In this document: positions 24,145 to 33,113 of the stretch, one piece after another
How positions within the stretch are numbered: the stretch's first letter is position 1
Layout: every line of letters begins with the position of its first letter
Assembly: GCA_012840125.1 (NCBI GenBank)
Contig: DULZ01000010.1
Span: 1-44,260 of the forward strand
Source of the DNA: Clostridia bacterium
GTDB lineage: Bacteria > Bacillota > DULZ01
Direction: 5' to 3'
Length of the DNA stretch: 44,260 nt
Program-made: the position numbers and the translations under genes
Notes under the pieces: generated by a model
The model's database searches: none
Told to the model about the DNA's origin: nothing
The model's input: the letters and a program-made list of their open reading frames with translations, nothing else

Positions 24145-24705
24145 ATGAAACAAGCATCGGAAAGAACCGTTCGTTATGATACTTCCGTCAGTTGGCCAAA
24201 ATGGTTAACGGGAACTCCTTTGGCAAGCTTGGTCATGAGTACCAGCAAACTGCTGGACCGGATTGCCGGGCTGGCGGTCACCGCGGCCATGCTGCTGGTG
24301 GTGGCCAATGTGATCATGCGTACCTTGTTCAATAAGCCGATTCTAGGTGCTTTGGAGTACGTCAGCATGTTGTTTGCCGTGGCCGTTGGATTCTCCCTGG
24401 CCTTGTGTGCCGCCCACAACGGCCACATTGCCATTGACCTGTTGGTGGAACGGCTGCACCCAAGGGTCAGGTTACTGGTTGATGCTGTCATCCGCCTGGT
24501 GACCATCATCTTCTTGGGCGCCTGTACCTGGGGCCTGGTCCTGTATGCCAGGACCACCGCCGCCAGCGGTTTGGTTTCGCCTACCACCCAGACCCCTGTT
24601 CATCCCTTTATCGGTCTGGTGGCCTTGGGCTTCTTCCTTTTTTCCCTGGTGCAGGTGCTAAAGCTGGTGCAGGGCCTGGGCAAAGGCGGTCGTGGGGATG
24701 AGTGA
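24145..24705 (+). CDS. dctQ: TRAP transporter small permease subunit
   Basis: 186 aa with four hydrophobic segments, as in DctQ. A cytoplasmic N-terminal extension of about 30 residues precedes the first helix. The mark NVIMRTLFNKPILGALEY and the loop GHIAIDLLVERLHPRVR are typical. The gene is 21 bases after dctP and overlaps dctM by eight bases. Confidence 0.9.
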   Translation: MKQASERTVRYDTSVSWPKWLTGTPLASLVMSTSKLLDRIAGLAVTAAMLLVVANVIMRTLFNKPILGALEYVSMLFAVAVGFSLALCAAHNGHIAIDLLVERLHPRVRLLVDAVIRLVTIIFLGACTWGLVLYARTTAASGLVSPTTQTPVHPFIGLVALGFFLFSLVQVLKLVQGLGKGGRGDE

Positions 24706-26008
24706 GTTTGCCATCGGTTGTATGGGCATCATTGCTTTGCTGGTTCTCATGGGTTTGCGCATGCCCATCGCCCTGGCCATGGCGCTGGTGGGTTTTGCCG
24801 GTTTCAGCATCTTGACCAGCCCGCAAGCCGCCCTGCGCATGCTGGCGACGGAGATCTATGCCAATTTCTCGTCCGCCACTCTAAGCGTCATCGTCATGTT
24901 TATTTGGATGGGTTTTCTCGCCTATTATTCCGGCATCGGCACCCAGCTGTATCAATTTGCCTATAAGCTCATGGGCCATTTGCCGGGTGGGCTGGCCATG
25001 GCCACCCAAGGGGCCTGTGCCATTTTCGGGGCCATTTGCGGGTCCAATACGGCGACGGCGGCTACCATTGGCGCCATTGCCCTGCCGGAAATGAAAAAAT
25101 ATAACTATGATGCTTCCTTGGCCACGGCCGGCGTGGCGGCGGGCGGTGTCTTAGGGGTTCTCATTCCCCCCAGCGTCATCTTGCTGATATACGGCACTGC
25201 CACGGAGCAATCCATCGGCAAGCTGTTCATGGCAGGAGTGCTCCCGGGCTTGCTGCTGGCGCTGCTGTACATGCTGGTGGTCTACATCCTGGCTCTGCGC
25301 AATCCCGGCATTGCCCCGCCCGGGCCCAAGGCTAGCTGGCAAGAGAGACTGTCCTCATTAAAGGGCGGTCTATGGGAAGTAGTCTGTGTCTTTTGCTTAT
25401 CCATCGGCGGGCTGTTTGCCGGTTGGTTCAGTCCTACGGAAGCAGGTGCGGTGGGAGCCGGCGGAGTACTGTTGGTGTCTTTGGTCGGCAGGAAGCTCGA
25501 TTGGAAAGGTTTTGAAAAATCCCTGCTGGATACCACCAGGACGACAGCCATGATCATGCTTCTAGTGGCCGGAGCCGTTGTTTTCGGGCGCTTCATGGCC
25601 GTAAGCCGGGTGCCTTTCGAGTTTGCTAACTGGGCCAGTTCCCTGTCCTGGCCGCCCTTTGCCATCATGGGGATTGTGCTGGTGATTTACTTTATCCTTG
25701 GCTGCTTTATTGATTCCCTGGCCCTGGTGCTGTTGACCATCCCCATTTTTTACCCGGTGGTGGTCGATACCCTTGGCTATGACCCGATTTGGTTTGGGGT
25801 CATGATCGTGATGGTAGTGGCCATGGGAGTAATTACACCTCCGGTGGGCATGAATGTTTACGTGATCAAAGGAGTAGCGCCGGAGGTCAGCCTGGAAACG
25901 ATTTTTAGAGGCATTTGGCCGTTCCTCTTGGCAATTGTGGCCTGTATTGTGATCTTGATGATTTTCCCTCCTTTGGCTACCTATCTACCAAGCCTGATGG
26001 GATCATAA
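24698..26008 (+). CDS. dctM: TRAP transporter large permease subunit
   Basis: 436 aa, about a dozen hydrophobic segments. Start is given as ATG 24698; GTG 24692, two codons earlier, is possible. DctM marks are GICGSNTATAATIGAIALPEM in the discontinuous-helix region (read here as AICGSNTATAATIGA), GVLGVLIPPSVILLIYG and GVITPPVGMNVYVIKG. It transports the captured solute with sodium ions. A strong hairpin terminator follows. Confidence 0.92.
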   Translation: MSEFAIGCMGIIALLVLMGLRMPIALAMALVGFAGFSILTSPQAALRMLATEIYANFSSATLSVIVMFIWMGFLAYYSGIGTQLYQFAYKLMGHLPGGLAMATQGACAIFGAICGSNTATAATIGAIALPEMKKYNYDASLATAGVAAGGVLGVLIPPSVILLIYGTATEQSIGKLFMAGVLPGLLLALLYMLVVYILALRNPGIAPPGPKASWQERLSSLKGGLWEVVCVFCLSIGGLFAGWFSPTEAGAVGAGGVLLVSLVGRKLDWKGFEKSLLDTTRTTAMIMLLVAGAVVFGRFMAVSRVPFEFANWASSLSWPPFAIMGIVLVIYFILGCFIDSLALVLLTIPIFYPVVVDTLGYDPIWFGVMIVMVVAMGVITPPVGMNVYVIKGVAPEVSLETIFRGIWPFLLAIVACIVILMIFPPLATYLPSLMGS

Positions 26009-26011
26009 CGC

Positions 26012-26047
26012 AAGCCGGTATTAATGGCATTCCATTGATACCGGCTT
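26012..26047 (+). terminator. Terminator of the TRAP operon
   Basis: AAGCCGGTAT pairs with ATACCGGCTT, and the inner AATGG pairs with CCATT around a CATT loop. It begins four bases after the dctM stop and is followed by TCTTA. Confidence 0.8.
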
Positions 26048-26093
26048 TCTTAGTGGGTATAGGCCGGCTTAAGCCCATGATTCGGAGAGTTAA

Positions 26094-26255
26094 TTATATG
26101 TCCGGGTGCACCGCCAGAGAGTTGTTGTTTCTTTGATGCCTTCTATAACAGGCACAACCGTTTACCGGCCCGGCGCCGGTTACGGTCCCCATATCACATG
26201 TTCCGTCTCCGAATAAAGGGCAGTAGCCGTCGCACACGGCGTCTTTCAAAGACAT
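26094..26255 (-). CDS. Small cysteine-rich protein
   Basis: 53 aa; ATG 26255 is preceded by a GAGGTG ribosome site at close spacing. The sequence has five Cys in a short span (VCDGYC, GTCDMG, GCACYRR), suggesting metal or cluster binding, followed by a basic-polar tail. It is divergent from argC, from which it is separated by an AT-rich region. No family is recognised. The alternative is a chance ORF, but ribosome site, Cys spacing and position favour a real gene. Confidence 0.45.
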   Translation of the reverse strand: MSLKDAVCDGYCPLFGDGTCDMGTVTGAGPVNGCACYRRHQRNNNSLAVHPDI

Positions 26256-26327
26256 CACCTCGCTTTTATCCCTAGTTTGCCCGGGGAAATTTTTTTTAGA
26301 CCGGGGCGGGAAAAACAAAAGTTCTTG

Positions 26328-26373
26328 TTGCATTAATATACAGCAGAATGTATAATTATAAACAATATTAATG
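26328..26373 (+). promoter_or_regulatory. argC promoter with overlapping inverted repeat (possible ArgR operator)
   Basis: TTGCAT (26328-26333) - 17 bases - TATAAT (26351-26356). A perfect nine-base inverted repeat CATTAATAT (26331-26339)/ATATTAATG (26365-26373) brackets the -10, and the centre TGTATAATTATAAACA is itself near-palindromic. AT-rich palindromes at arginine biosynthesis promoters are typical ArgR targets, so arginine repression is likely, though the match to the ArgR box is only approximate. Confidence 0.55.
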
Positions 26374-26387
26374 GTGGTGATGTGATT

Positions 26388-27428
26388 ATGATTAAAGCGA
26401 GCATTATCGGCGCCACGGGCTATACCGGGGTGGAACTGGTCAGGATCCTGTCCTGCCATCCGGAAGTGCAGCTTACGGTGCTGACTTCCCAAAGCTACGT
26501 TGGGGAAAACATGGCTGACATCTATCCCAGCCTGAAGGGTAAAGTGGATTTAGCCTGCGCGGAGCAGGATATCCCGCAGGTCATCTCCGCCAGCGACGTG
26601 GTTTTTGTGGCTTTGCCCCATGGGCATTCAGTGCCGGTGGTGCAGGAAGCGGTCCGGCAGGGTAAGAAGGTAATTGATTTAGGGGCGGATTTCCGTTTCC
26701 GCCGGGCGGAGGTCTATGAACAGTGGTATCAAGTCCGGCACGAAGCACCGGAACTGGCGGCTGCTGCCGTCTACGGGCTGCCGGAACTATACCGCAGGGA
26801 CATCAAGGAAGCTGCCCTGGTAGCCAATCCGGGCTGTTACCCTACCTGCAGCATTTTAGCTCTGGCTCCGGCGCTGACAGGGGGATTCATTGAACCTGAA
26901 ACCATTATTATCGACGCTAAATCGGGCCTGTCCGGAGCGGGCCGGAAAGCCACTTTGACCACCCATTTTGGGGAGGTCAACGAGAATGTGAATCCTTATG
27001 GAGTGGCCGGCCACCGTCACACTCCGGAAATCGAGCAGGAATTGGCGGTCCTGGCCGGGGTTGATGTCCGGGTGTCCTTCACGCCCCATTTGATGCCTAT
27101 GACGCGGGGTATTCTGGCTACTTGTTACGCCGCCGTCAAACCCGGTGTCACGGAAAAAGAGGTGCGGGAGGCATATGAGCAGTTCTACGAGGGGGAAGCT
27201 TTTGTCCATGTGCTGCCGCCGGGGGCCTGGCCTCATACTAAATGGGTATACGGGTCCAACCGCTGCCTGGTGAACCTGACCGTAGACAAAAGGACTAATC
27301 GTTTAATCGCCTGCGCCGTGATCGATAACCTGGTCAAGGGTGCCTCCGGGCAAGCGGTGCAGAATATGAACTTGCTTTTTGGTTTACCTGAAACCATGGC
27401 CTTGGACTTCAATGGAATATATCCGTAA
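26388..27428 (+). CDS. argC: N-acetyl-gamma-glutamyl-phosphate reductase
   Basis: 346 aa. ATG 26388 follows GGTGGTG; the N-terminus MIKASIIGATGYTGVEL is the NADP-binding start typical of ArgC. The catalytic Cys150 is in NPGCYPT. The enzyme reduces N-acetylglutamyl phosphate to the semialdehyde, third step of the arginine pathway. First gene of argCJBDF. Confidence 0.96.
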   Translation: MIKASIIGATGYTGVELVRILSCHPEVQLTVLTSQSYVGENMADIYPSLKGKVDLACAEQDIPQVISASDVVFVALPHGHSVPVVQEAVRQGKKVIDLGADFRFRRAEVYEQWYQVRHEAPELAAAAVYGLPELYRRDIKEAALVANPGCYPTCSILALAPALTGGFIEPETIIIDAKSGLSGAGRKATLTTHFGEVNENVNPYGVAGHRHTPEIEQELAVLAGVDVRVSFTPHLMPMTRGILATCYAAVKPGVTEKEVREAYEQFYEGEAFVHVLPPGAWPHTKWVYGSNRCLVNLTVDKRTNRLIACAVIDNLVKGASGQAVQNMNLLFGLPETMALDFNGIYP

Positions 27429-27445
27429 AGGTGGGAATAGGTAAA

Positions 27446-28675
27446 ATGTGCGCTTGGCAAGTGATTGAAGGAGGGGTGACGGAACCCCAAGGCTTTACCG
27501 CTGCGGGCGTCAGTGCCGGTATTAAGGAAAGCGGCAAGAAAGACATGGCTTTGATCTATGCCGGAAAACCCTGCAGCGCCGCCGGGGTGTTCACCCAAAA
27601 CCTGGTGAAAGCAGCGCCGGTGCTGCTGGATATGGAACACTTGAAGAAAACCAAGGGGATAGCCCAGGCGATCATTGTCAACAGCGGCAATGCCAATGCC
27701 TGCACCGGGGGACAAGGCATGCAGGATGCCCGGGCCATGGCCCAGCTGACCGCGGCAAAGTTGGGGATTGAGCCGGAGACAGTGCTGGTGTCCTCCACCG
27801 GGGTCATCGGACAGCTTCTGCCCATGGAGAAGGTCGAGGCGGGTGTTGCGCTGGCAGCGGCCTCCCTTTCCAAGGCCGGCAGCCGCGATGCGGCGGAGGC
27901 TATTATGACCACCGACACCAAGCCGAAGGAAATAGCCGTCAAATTTACCCTGCAGGGCAAGGAAGTGACCATCGGGGCGATGGCCAAAGGGGCCGGGATG
28001 ATTCATCCCAATATGGCTACCATGCTCTGCTTTATTACCACCGATGCGGTGATTGAACCGGCAGCTTTAAAGCAAGCCTTGCAAACTGCGGTCGATGCCA
28101 CCTTTAATATGCTGACGGTGGACGGGGATACCAGTACCAACGACACGGTGCTGATCCTGGCCAGCGGGCTGGCCGGCCACGAGGAATTGACGGAGGGCAG
28201 TGACGGCTACGCTGATTTTGTGGATGCCCTGACCTATGCTTGCGGGGATTTGGCCAGGAAGATTGCCGCCGACGGGGAGGGAGCGACGAAGCTGCTTGAG
28301 GTGGAAGTCAGGAACGCTCCCAGCCTCCGGGACGCCCGGCTGGTGGCCAAGGCAGTGGCTTCTTCCAATCTAGTGAAGACCGCCCTTTTTGGGGAAGATG
28401 CCAACTGGGGCCGGATTCTCTGTGCTGCCGGCTATTCGGGGGCCCAGTTTGACCCGTATAAAGTGGATATCTATTTAAAGAGCCGGGCCGGACAACTGCA
28501 AACAGCGGCTCAGGGAGCAGGCATTCCCTTTGATGAGGAGCAGGCGGCTCTGATTCTCAAGGAAAAGGAAATCACCTTTATCCTGGACCTGCACGGGGGA
28601 GAGGCCGGAGCCACGGCTTATACCTGTGATTTCTCCTACGATTACGTGAGGATCAATGCGGATTACCGGACTTAA
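27446..28675 (+). CDS. argJ: Bifunctional ornithine acetyltransferase / N-acetylglutamate synthase
   Basis: 409 aa. ATG 27446 is chosen, with AAAGGTGGG about ten bases upstream. ArgJ recycles the acetyl group from N-acetylornithine to glutamate. The self-cleavage nucleophile is Thr192 in NMATML, preceded by KGAGMIHP; this splits the precursor into alpha and beta chains. With no argA or argE nearby, the acetyl-cycle pathway is implied. Gap to argC is 17 bases. Confidence 0.95.
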   Translation: MCAWQVIEGGVTEPQGFTAAGVSAGIKESGKKDMALIYAGKPCSAAGVFTQNLVKAAPVLLDMEHLKKTKGIAQAIIVNSGNANACTGGQGMQDARAMAQLTAAKLGIEPETVLVSSTGVIGQLLPMEKVEAGVALAAASLSKAGSRDAAEAIMTTDTKPKEIAVKFTLQGKEVTIGAMAKGAGMIHPNMATMLCFITTDAVIEPAALKQALQTAVDATFNMLTVDGDTSTNDTVLILASGLAGHEELTEGSDGYADFVDALTYACGDLARKIAADGEGATKLLEVEVRNAPSLRDARLVAKAVASSNLVKTALFGEDANWGRILCAAGYSGAQFDPYKVDIYLKSRAGQLQTAAQGAGIPFDEEQAALILKEKEITFILDLHGGEAGATAYTCDFSYDYVRINADYRT

Positions 28676-28683
28676 GGGAGGGA

Positions 28684-29550
28684 TTGGCGCTGGTACTGAC
28701 AGCTCTGGAAAAGGCGGGCATTTTGGTGGAAGCCCTGCCCTATATTAAGAAATTCCACGGGAAGACCATCGTCATCAAATACGGCGGCCATGCCATGTTG
28801 AACAATGAATTAAAAGAAGCGGTCATACAAGATGTAATTTTGATGAAGCTGGTAGGGATGCACCCCGTACTGGTGCACGGCGGGGGCCCGGAAATCAACG
28901 ACATGCTGAAGCGGCTGGGTATAAAATCTTCCTTTGTGCAGGGACTGCGGGTAACCGATGAGGAAACCATGGCCATTGTGGAGATGGTTCTCGTGGGCAA
29001 GGTCAACAAGGAGATTGTGGCCCTCATTAACCACCTGGGCGGTAAGGCCGTCGGTTTCAGCGGGCAGGACGGCAACCTCATTCAAGCCGTCAAGCGGAGC
29101 GGCGAAATAGACCTGGGCTATGTAGGCGATGTGAAGGCCATCAACCCGGAAGTTGTCCACACGGTGATTGCCCAGGGATACATCCCGGTCATCGCCCCCA
29201 CGGGTATCGGGGAGGACGGGAAACCCTATAACATCAACGCCGATTACGTGGCCGGTGAACTGGCCGCCGCTTTGAAGGCGGATAAACTGATCCTGCTTAC
29301 CGATGTGGAAGGCATCTTTGCCGATTACGAGGATAAGTCCACCCTGATTTCCTCCCTCCACATTGATGAAGTGGAAGAACTTATCACCCGGGGCATCATC
29401 GCCGGGGGCATGATCCCGAAAGTGGAGTGCTGCGTGAAAGCGCTGAAAGCGGGGGTGGCGAAAACCCACATTATTGACGGCCGTTTGCCCCATTCCATCC
29501 TGTTGGAGATCTTTACTGATGAGGGGATTGGCACGGAAGTGGTGCAATAA
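28684..29550 (+). CDS. argB: Acetylglutamate kinase
   Basis: 288 aa, amino acid kinase family; phosphorylates N-acetylglutamate. Marks are [11 protein letters not shown] (ATP site Lys), [11 protein letters not shown] and LLTDVEGIF. The TTG at 28684 is only a base from the GGGAGGG ribosome site; a CTG at 28690 has the better seven-base spacing and matches the usual N-terminal length, so the exact start is unsure. Eight bases after argJ. The 156 bases to argD hold no clear gene or signal. Confidence 0.94.
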   Translation: MALVLTALEKAGILVEALPYIKKFHGKTIVIKYGGHAMLNNELKEAVIQDVILMKLVGMHPVLVHGGGPEINDMLKRLGIKSSFVQGLRVTDEETMAIVEMVLVGKVNKEIVALINHLGGKAVGFSGQDGNLIQAVKRSGEIDLGYVGDVKAINPEVVHTVIAQGYIPVIAPTGIGEDGKPYNINADYVAGELAAALKADKLILLTDVEGIFADYEDKSTLISSLHIDEVEELITRGIIAGGMIPKVECCVKALKAGVAKTHIIDGRLPHSILLEIFTDEGIGTEVVQ

Positions 29551-29706
29551 AAGGTGGTTGTTGCCGGCGGTAGGTCCGGGAGCCTCAATGAAGAGCGGTT
29601 TGCCCCTATCTGGCGGCTGTCTTGGCCAGCCGGGAGAAGCGAAATGAAAACTGCCGTACCCGGCCACCAGCGCCGGACGACCGTTGACCGGTAATGGAGG
29701 TGTATC

Positions 29707-30909
29707 ATGAACAACGAGAGTATTATCGCAGCCGGAAAGCAATACGTGATGAACACATACGGGCGGCTGCCGTTAGCCCTGGTCAAGGGGGAAGGGGCCA
29801 GGGTTTGGGATGCGGACGGGAAGGTATATTTGGATTTTGTCTCCGGGTTGGCCGTCAACTCCCTGGGACATGGCCACCCGGCCCTGGTGCAAGCCATTCA
29901 GGAGCAGGCAGCCCAGCTTATTCACGTGTCTAATTTGTACTGGATTAAACCCCAGGTAGAGCTTGCTAAACTGCTGGTGGAAAACTCCTGCTTCGACAAA
30001 GTGTTTTTCTGCAACAGCGGGGCCGAAGCCAACGAAGGTGCCATAAAACTGGCCCGCAAGTATGCCAAAAAGCACCTGGGCGAAGACAAGTTTGAAATCA
30101 TCACCATGAAGAAGTCATTCCACGGCCGGACCCTGGCCACCTTGACGGCCACGGGCCAGGAAAAATTCCATCAAGGCTACAGCCCGCTGCCGCCTGGTTT
30201 TAAATATGTGCCCTTCAATGACCTGCAAGCTTTGGCGGAGGCCATAAGTCCCAACACCTGTGCCGTGATGCTGGAGCCCATTCAAGGGGAGGGCGGGGTC
30301 TACCCGGCGGAGCAGGAGTACTTGCAAGCCGTGCGCCGGTGGTGTGATGAGAAAGGATTGCTTCTGATTTTTGATGAAGTCCAGACCGGCGTGGGCAGGA
30401 GCGGTGAACTGTTTGCCTATCAGACCTACGGGGTAGAACCAGACATCATGACCCTGGCGAAGGGATTGGCCGGCGGTGTCCCCATCGGGGCTTTGCTGGC
30501 TAAGGAGCAAGTGGCGGCGGCTTTCCAGCCGGGAGATCATGCTTCCACCTTTGGCGGCAATCCCTTGGCGACGGCTTCCGGCGTGGCCGTCTTGAAGACA
30601 ATCCTGGCGGACGGCTTTTTGCCCGGCGTTAAAGAAATGAGCAGTTATTTTTTCAGTAAACTCAACGAACTGCAAACCAAATATCCCGTCGTGAAAGAAG
30701 TCCGGGGTAAGGGCCTGTTAATCGGGGTGGAGCTGCACATTCCCGCCGCCGGTGTAGTCAGCGCCTGCCGTGAAAAGGGGCTGCTGGTCAACGGCGTAGG
30801 CGAGAAAACCTTACGCTTCTTGCCGCCGCTCATTATAACCAAGGCGGATGTGGATGAGGCCGTCGCTATCCTGGATGAAGCCCTGTGCCAGGCATGCCTA
30901 GAAGATTAA
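29707..30909 (+). CDS. argD: Acetylornithine aminotransferase
   Basis: 400 aa, class III PLP aminotransferase converting N-acetylglutamate semialdehyde to N-acetylornithine. ATG follows GGAGGTG. Marks are NSGAEANEGAIKLARKY, FDEVQTGVGRSG and the PLP Lys252 in LAKGLAGG. Length and motif order are normal. Next is argF, 12 bases later. Confidence 0.95.
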   Translation: MNNESIIAAGKQYVMNTYGRLPLALVKGEGARVWDADGKVYLDFVSGLAVNSLGHGHPALVQAIQEQAAQLIHVSNLYWIKPQVELAKLLVENSCFDKVFFCNSGAEANEGAIKLARKYAKKHLGEDKFEIITMKKSFHGRTLATLTATGQEKFHQGYSPLPPGFKYVPFNDLQALAEAISPNTCAVMLEPIQGEGGVYPAEQEYLQAVRRWCDEKGLLLIFDEVQTGVGRSGELFAYQTYGVEPDIMTLAKGLAGGVPIGALLAKEQVAAAFQPGDHASTFGGNPLATASGVAVLKTILADGFLPGVKEMSSYFFSKLNELQTKYPVVKEVRGKGLLIGVELHIPAAGVVSACREKGLLVNGVGEKTLRFLPPLIITKADVDEAVAILDEALCQACLED

Positions 30910-30921
30910 GGAGGGATGACT

Positions 30922-31869
30922 ATGTTGGTGGAAATGAACAAGAAATTCAAGGGACGGGATTTCCTGTCGCTGAAGGATTACACACCGGAGGAAATCAATT
31001 ATCTCCTGGATGTGGCCGGGGACTTGAAATACAAGCAGAAAAACGGTATTCCCCACCGGTACCTGGCGGGAAAAACCCTGGGTATGATTTTCCAGAAAAA
31101 CTCCACCCGGACGAGGGTTTCTTTTGAAGTAGGGATGTACCAGTTGGGCGGCATGGCTCTGTTCCTTTCCGCCAATGACCTGCAGCTGGGCCGGGGGGAA
31201 ACCATCAAGGATACAGCCTTGACTCTGTCCCGCTACCTGGACGGCATCATGATCCGGACTTACAGCCATGACGAGGTGGTGGAACTGGCCCAGCATGCCA
31301 CCATCCCGGTCATTAACGGTTTGACGGACCTGCTGCACCCGTGTCAAGTCCTGGCGGATTTGATGACCATCCAGGAGCATAAGGGCCGTTTGGCCGGTTT
31401 GAAGATGACCTATATCGGCGACGGTAACAACATGGCCCATTCCCTCATGTACGGCGGGGCCAAGATGGGCATGCATGTGGTGATTGCTTGCCCGGCCGGT
31501 TACACACCCAAGGAGGAAATAGTCCAAGAAGCCACCCAGATAGCGGCCGCCACCGGCGGGAGTATCACCGTCACCCATGACATCCAAGGTGCGGCCCAAG
31601 ATGCGGACGTGTTCTACACCGACGTCTGGGCCAGTATGGGCCATGAAAAACAAGTAGAAGAGAGAAAAAGGGCCTTTGCTTCCTTTCAGGTGAACACCGA
31701 ATTGCTGAAACTGGCCAAACCCGATGTGATCGTGCTGCACTGCCTGCCGGCCCACCGCGGGGAAGAGATCACCGATGAAGTCATCGACGGGCCCCATTCC
31801 GTGGTCTTTGACGAAGCGGAAAACCGGCTCCATGCCCAGAAAGCCATCATGGCCCTGTTGATGGCCTAA
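30922..31869 (+). CDS. argF: Ornithine carbamoyltransferase
   Basis: 315 aa. ATG 30922 lies six bases after AAGGAGGG; the ATG at 30916 abuts it. Marks are FQKNSTRTRVSFE (carbamoyl phosphate site), HPCQVLADL and HCLPAHRGEEI. It forms citrulline from ornithine and carbamoyl phosphate. It closes the arginine operon; argG, argH and carAB are not in the window. Confidence 0.95.
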   Translation: MLVEMNKKFKGRDFLSLKDYTPEEINYLLDVAGDLKYKQKNGIPHRYLAGKTLGMIFQKNSTRTRVSFEVGMYQLGGMALFLSANDLQLGRGETIKDTALTLSRYLDGIMIRTYSHDEVVELAQHATIPVINGLTDLLHPCQVLADLMTIQEHKGRLAGLKMTYIGDGNNMAHSLMYGGAKMGMHVVIACPAGYTPKEEIVQEATQIAAATGGSITVTHDIQGAAQDADVFYTDVWASMGHEKQVEERKRAFASFQVNTELLKLAKPDVIVLHCLPAHRGEEITDEVIDGPHSVVFDEAENRLHAQKAIMALLMA

Positions 31870-31873
31870 AAGA

Positions 31874-31903
31874 AAAGGATACCGGGATTATCCCTGGTAT
31901 CCT
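31874..31903. repeat. 30-bp palindromic repeat, copy 1 (left edge of the HicAB islet)
   Basis: A hairpin with GGATACC/GGTATCC arms just after argF. A copy with 29 of 30 identical bases is at 33326-33355 in the same orientation. The two copies bracket the HicAB islet. Here no T-run follows, so it is not a good terminator at this site. Confidence 0.75.
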
Positions 31904-31960
31904 CCGGAACGCTGACAAACTGTCGTTGGGCGTTTGGTTTTCAGCGCCGGCTGCAGTCCG

Positions 31961-31984
31961 AGAGCCCTAGGGCTCTTTTTTTTG
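31961..31984 (+). terminator. Intrinsic terminator after argF
   Basis: AGAGCCC-TA-GGGCTCT followed by a run of T to 31984. It probably ends the argCJBDF transcript. Confidence 0.85.
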
Positions 31985-32012
31985 CAGAAAAGACGGCCTT
32001 GCCGGCATTAGT

Positions 32013-32417
32013 CTAATATTTAGGTTCACGGATGCCTAAGTAAGCCTTTAAAGCGTCCTGCAGTATGGCCGAGAAGTTGACGTTGGCGGCTTCAGCTTCT
32101 TCGTTTAACCAGGCAGGAATTGACAGAGTCTTTTTGACTGCCTTGGAGTTCTTACGACGCCGGTAAGCCTGCATATCTACATCAATTATCGTGACGAATT
32201 CGCCATCCTTTAGACTGATTTCATTAGGTTTTGAAGGAGTTGGAATAGGCTGTTTTTCGTCCAGAAGATAATCGAGCCAAGTTGCTAAAGCATCACGGGC
32301 CATATAGATTGCTTCGGCCATATCCCTACCCTGGCTATTGGTTCCAGGCAAATCAGGAAAACGGATTGCATATCCGTAATCACACGGCGTAAAAACAGCA
32401 GGAAAGACATATACCAT
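32013..32417 (-). CDS. hicB: HicB-family antitoxin
   Basis: 134 aa; ATG 32417 follows AGGAGGT. The N-terminal partial RNase H-like fold (VFTPCDYGYAIRFPDLPG, and MARDALATWLDYLLDE) is typical of HicB; the C-terminal KKTLSIPAWLNEEAEAANV with SAILQDALKAYL resembles a ribbon-helix-helix DNA-binding domain. It should neutralise the HicA toxin and autorepress the operon. It is the downstream gene of the pair, 57 bases after hicA. Confidence 0.9.
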   Translation of the reverse strand: MVYVFPAVFTPCDYGYAIRFPDLPGTNSQGRDMAEAIYMARDALATWLDYLLDEKQPIPTPSKPNEISLKDGEFVTIIDVDMQAYRRRKNSKAVKKTLSIPAWLNEEAEAANVNFSAILQDALKAYLGIREPKY

Positions 32418-32474
32418 GGTTTGATACCTCCTCGCTTACATATTGCTTTTATGTTGTATCCCCAAGACCGGGGC

Positions 32475-32663
32475 TTATTTCAGCCCCGCGTCTTTTAGAA
32501 TCTGCTTGGCAGTGACTTCGTTTATTTCTCTGTGTCTTGGGACTTGGACCAAAATCCTTTCGCCGGGTGGGTTGTCGTGCCTGTAGATATCGTGATCGTG
32601 CCCGTGTCTGACCAGGTACCATCCGGCAGCCCTGAGTTTCTTTATTAAGTCCCGTCTCTTCAT
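32475..32663 (-). CDS. hicA: HicA-family mRNA interferase toxin
   Basis: 62 aa, full HicA length. The double-stranded-RNA-binding-like fold is recognisable from KRRDLIKKLRAAGWYLVRHG, with the catalytic His in RHGHDHDIYRH, and VPRHREINEVTAKQILKDAGL at the C-terminus. It inhibits translation by cutting mRNA when free of HicB. The toxin precedes the antitoxin, the standard hicAB order. Confidence 0.9.
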   Translation of the reverse strand: MKRRDLIKKLRAAGWYLVRHGHDHDIYRHDNPPGERILVQVPRHREINEVTAKQILKDAGLK

Positions 32664-32698
32664 CTATCTATCACCATCTTGGGTAACCTGCTGAATTC

Positions 32699-32727
32699 AT
32701 TATAATACGTAAAATACGTAACATCAA
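32699..32727 (-). promoter_or_regulatory. hicAB promoter with repeated operator-like sequence
   Basis: TTGATG (32722-32727) - 17 bases - TATAAT (32699-32704) on the minus strand. The spacer consists of two copies of TTACGTAT-like sequence (TTACGTAT-TTTACGTAT), a good candidate for HicB autorepression. Confidence 0.7.
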
Positions 32728-32815
32728 GACATGTCGAGAAAAAAGTATTTATTAGTGCACGGTTCTTTTTACTTTTCAGGGGAGTTATTCCTTTTACAGG
32801 ATTGCGGAAGGTGAA

Positions 32816-33073
32816 ATGGGGGTTTTTGTGGTTAAGGACAAGAAATGTACAAAATGCCAGGGAGAAATGAAGGAAATCTGTAACAAAGGATGTTCTTCTG
32901 GTGTAGGAAACGATGGAGCCTAGGGCGGGACAGCTACATTAAGATATATGTGTGAGAACTGTGGTCACATGGAAGAGCACCCGGTCAATCCCAGATTTCA
33001 CAAGTCAGTAAGGCAAGATCCACCGGGCTCTCTGTCGCTTGTTGACGGACTGTTCCTTAATCGTTCGTTGTAA
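32816..33073 (+). pseudogene. Zinc-ribbon protein gene interrupted by an in-frame TAG
   Basis: Reading from ATG 32816 (GGAAGGTG ribosome site) gives 35 codons with CTKC, then TAG at 32921-32923, then 49 further codons in the same frame ending at TAA 33071-33073. The second part contains LRYMCENCGHMEEH, the other half of a typical CxxC...CxxC zinc ribbon. The two halves together look like one 85-residue protein broken by a single nonsense change. Amber suppression is possible but unsupported. It lies inside the islet bounded by the 30-bp repeats. Confidence 0.55.
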
Positions 33074-33113
33074 TCGCCGGCTGCGAGGAGCCCTGGTTAG
33101 GGATGAGTCCAAC

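Noticed and set aside
26009-26387. T-box or riboswitch ahead of argC
   Set aside because: The promoter at 26328-26356 leaves only about 25 bases of leader, too short for either.
29551-29706. Short frame between argB and argD
   Set aside because: About 19 codons with no convincing ribosome site or conservation signal visible.
32921-32923. Pyrrolysine or selenocysteine reading of the in-frame stop
   Set aside because: The stop is TAG, so not selenocysteine, and nothing in the window supports pyrrolysine; a nonsense mutation is simpler.
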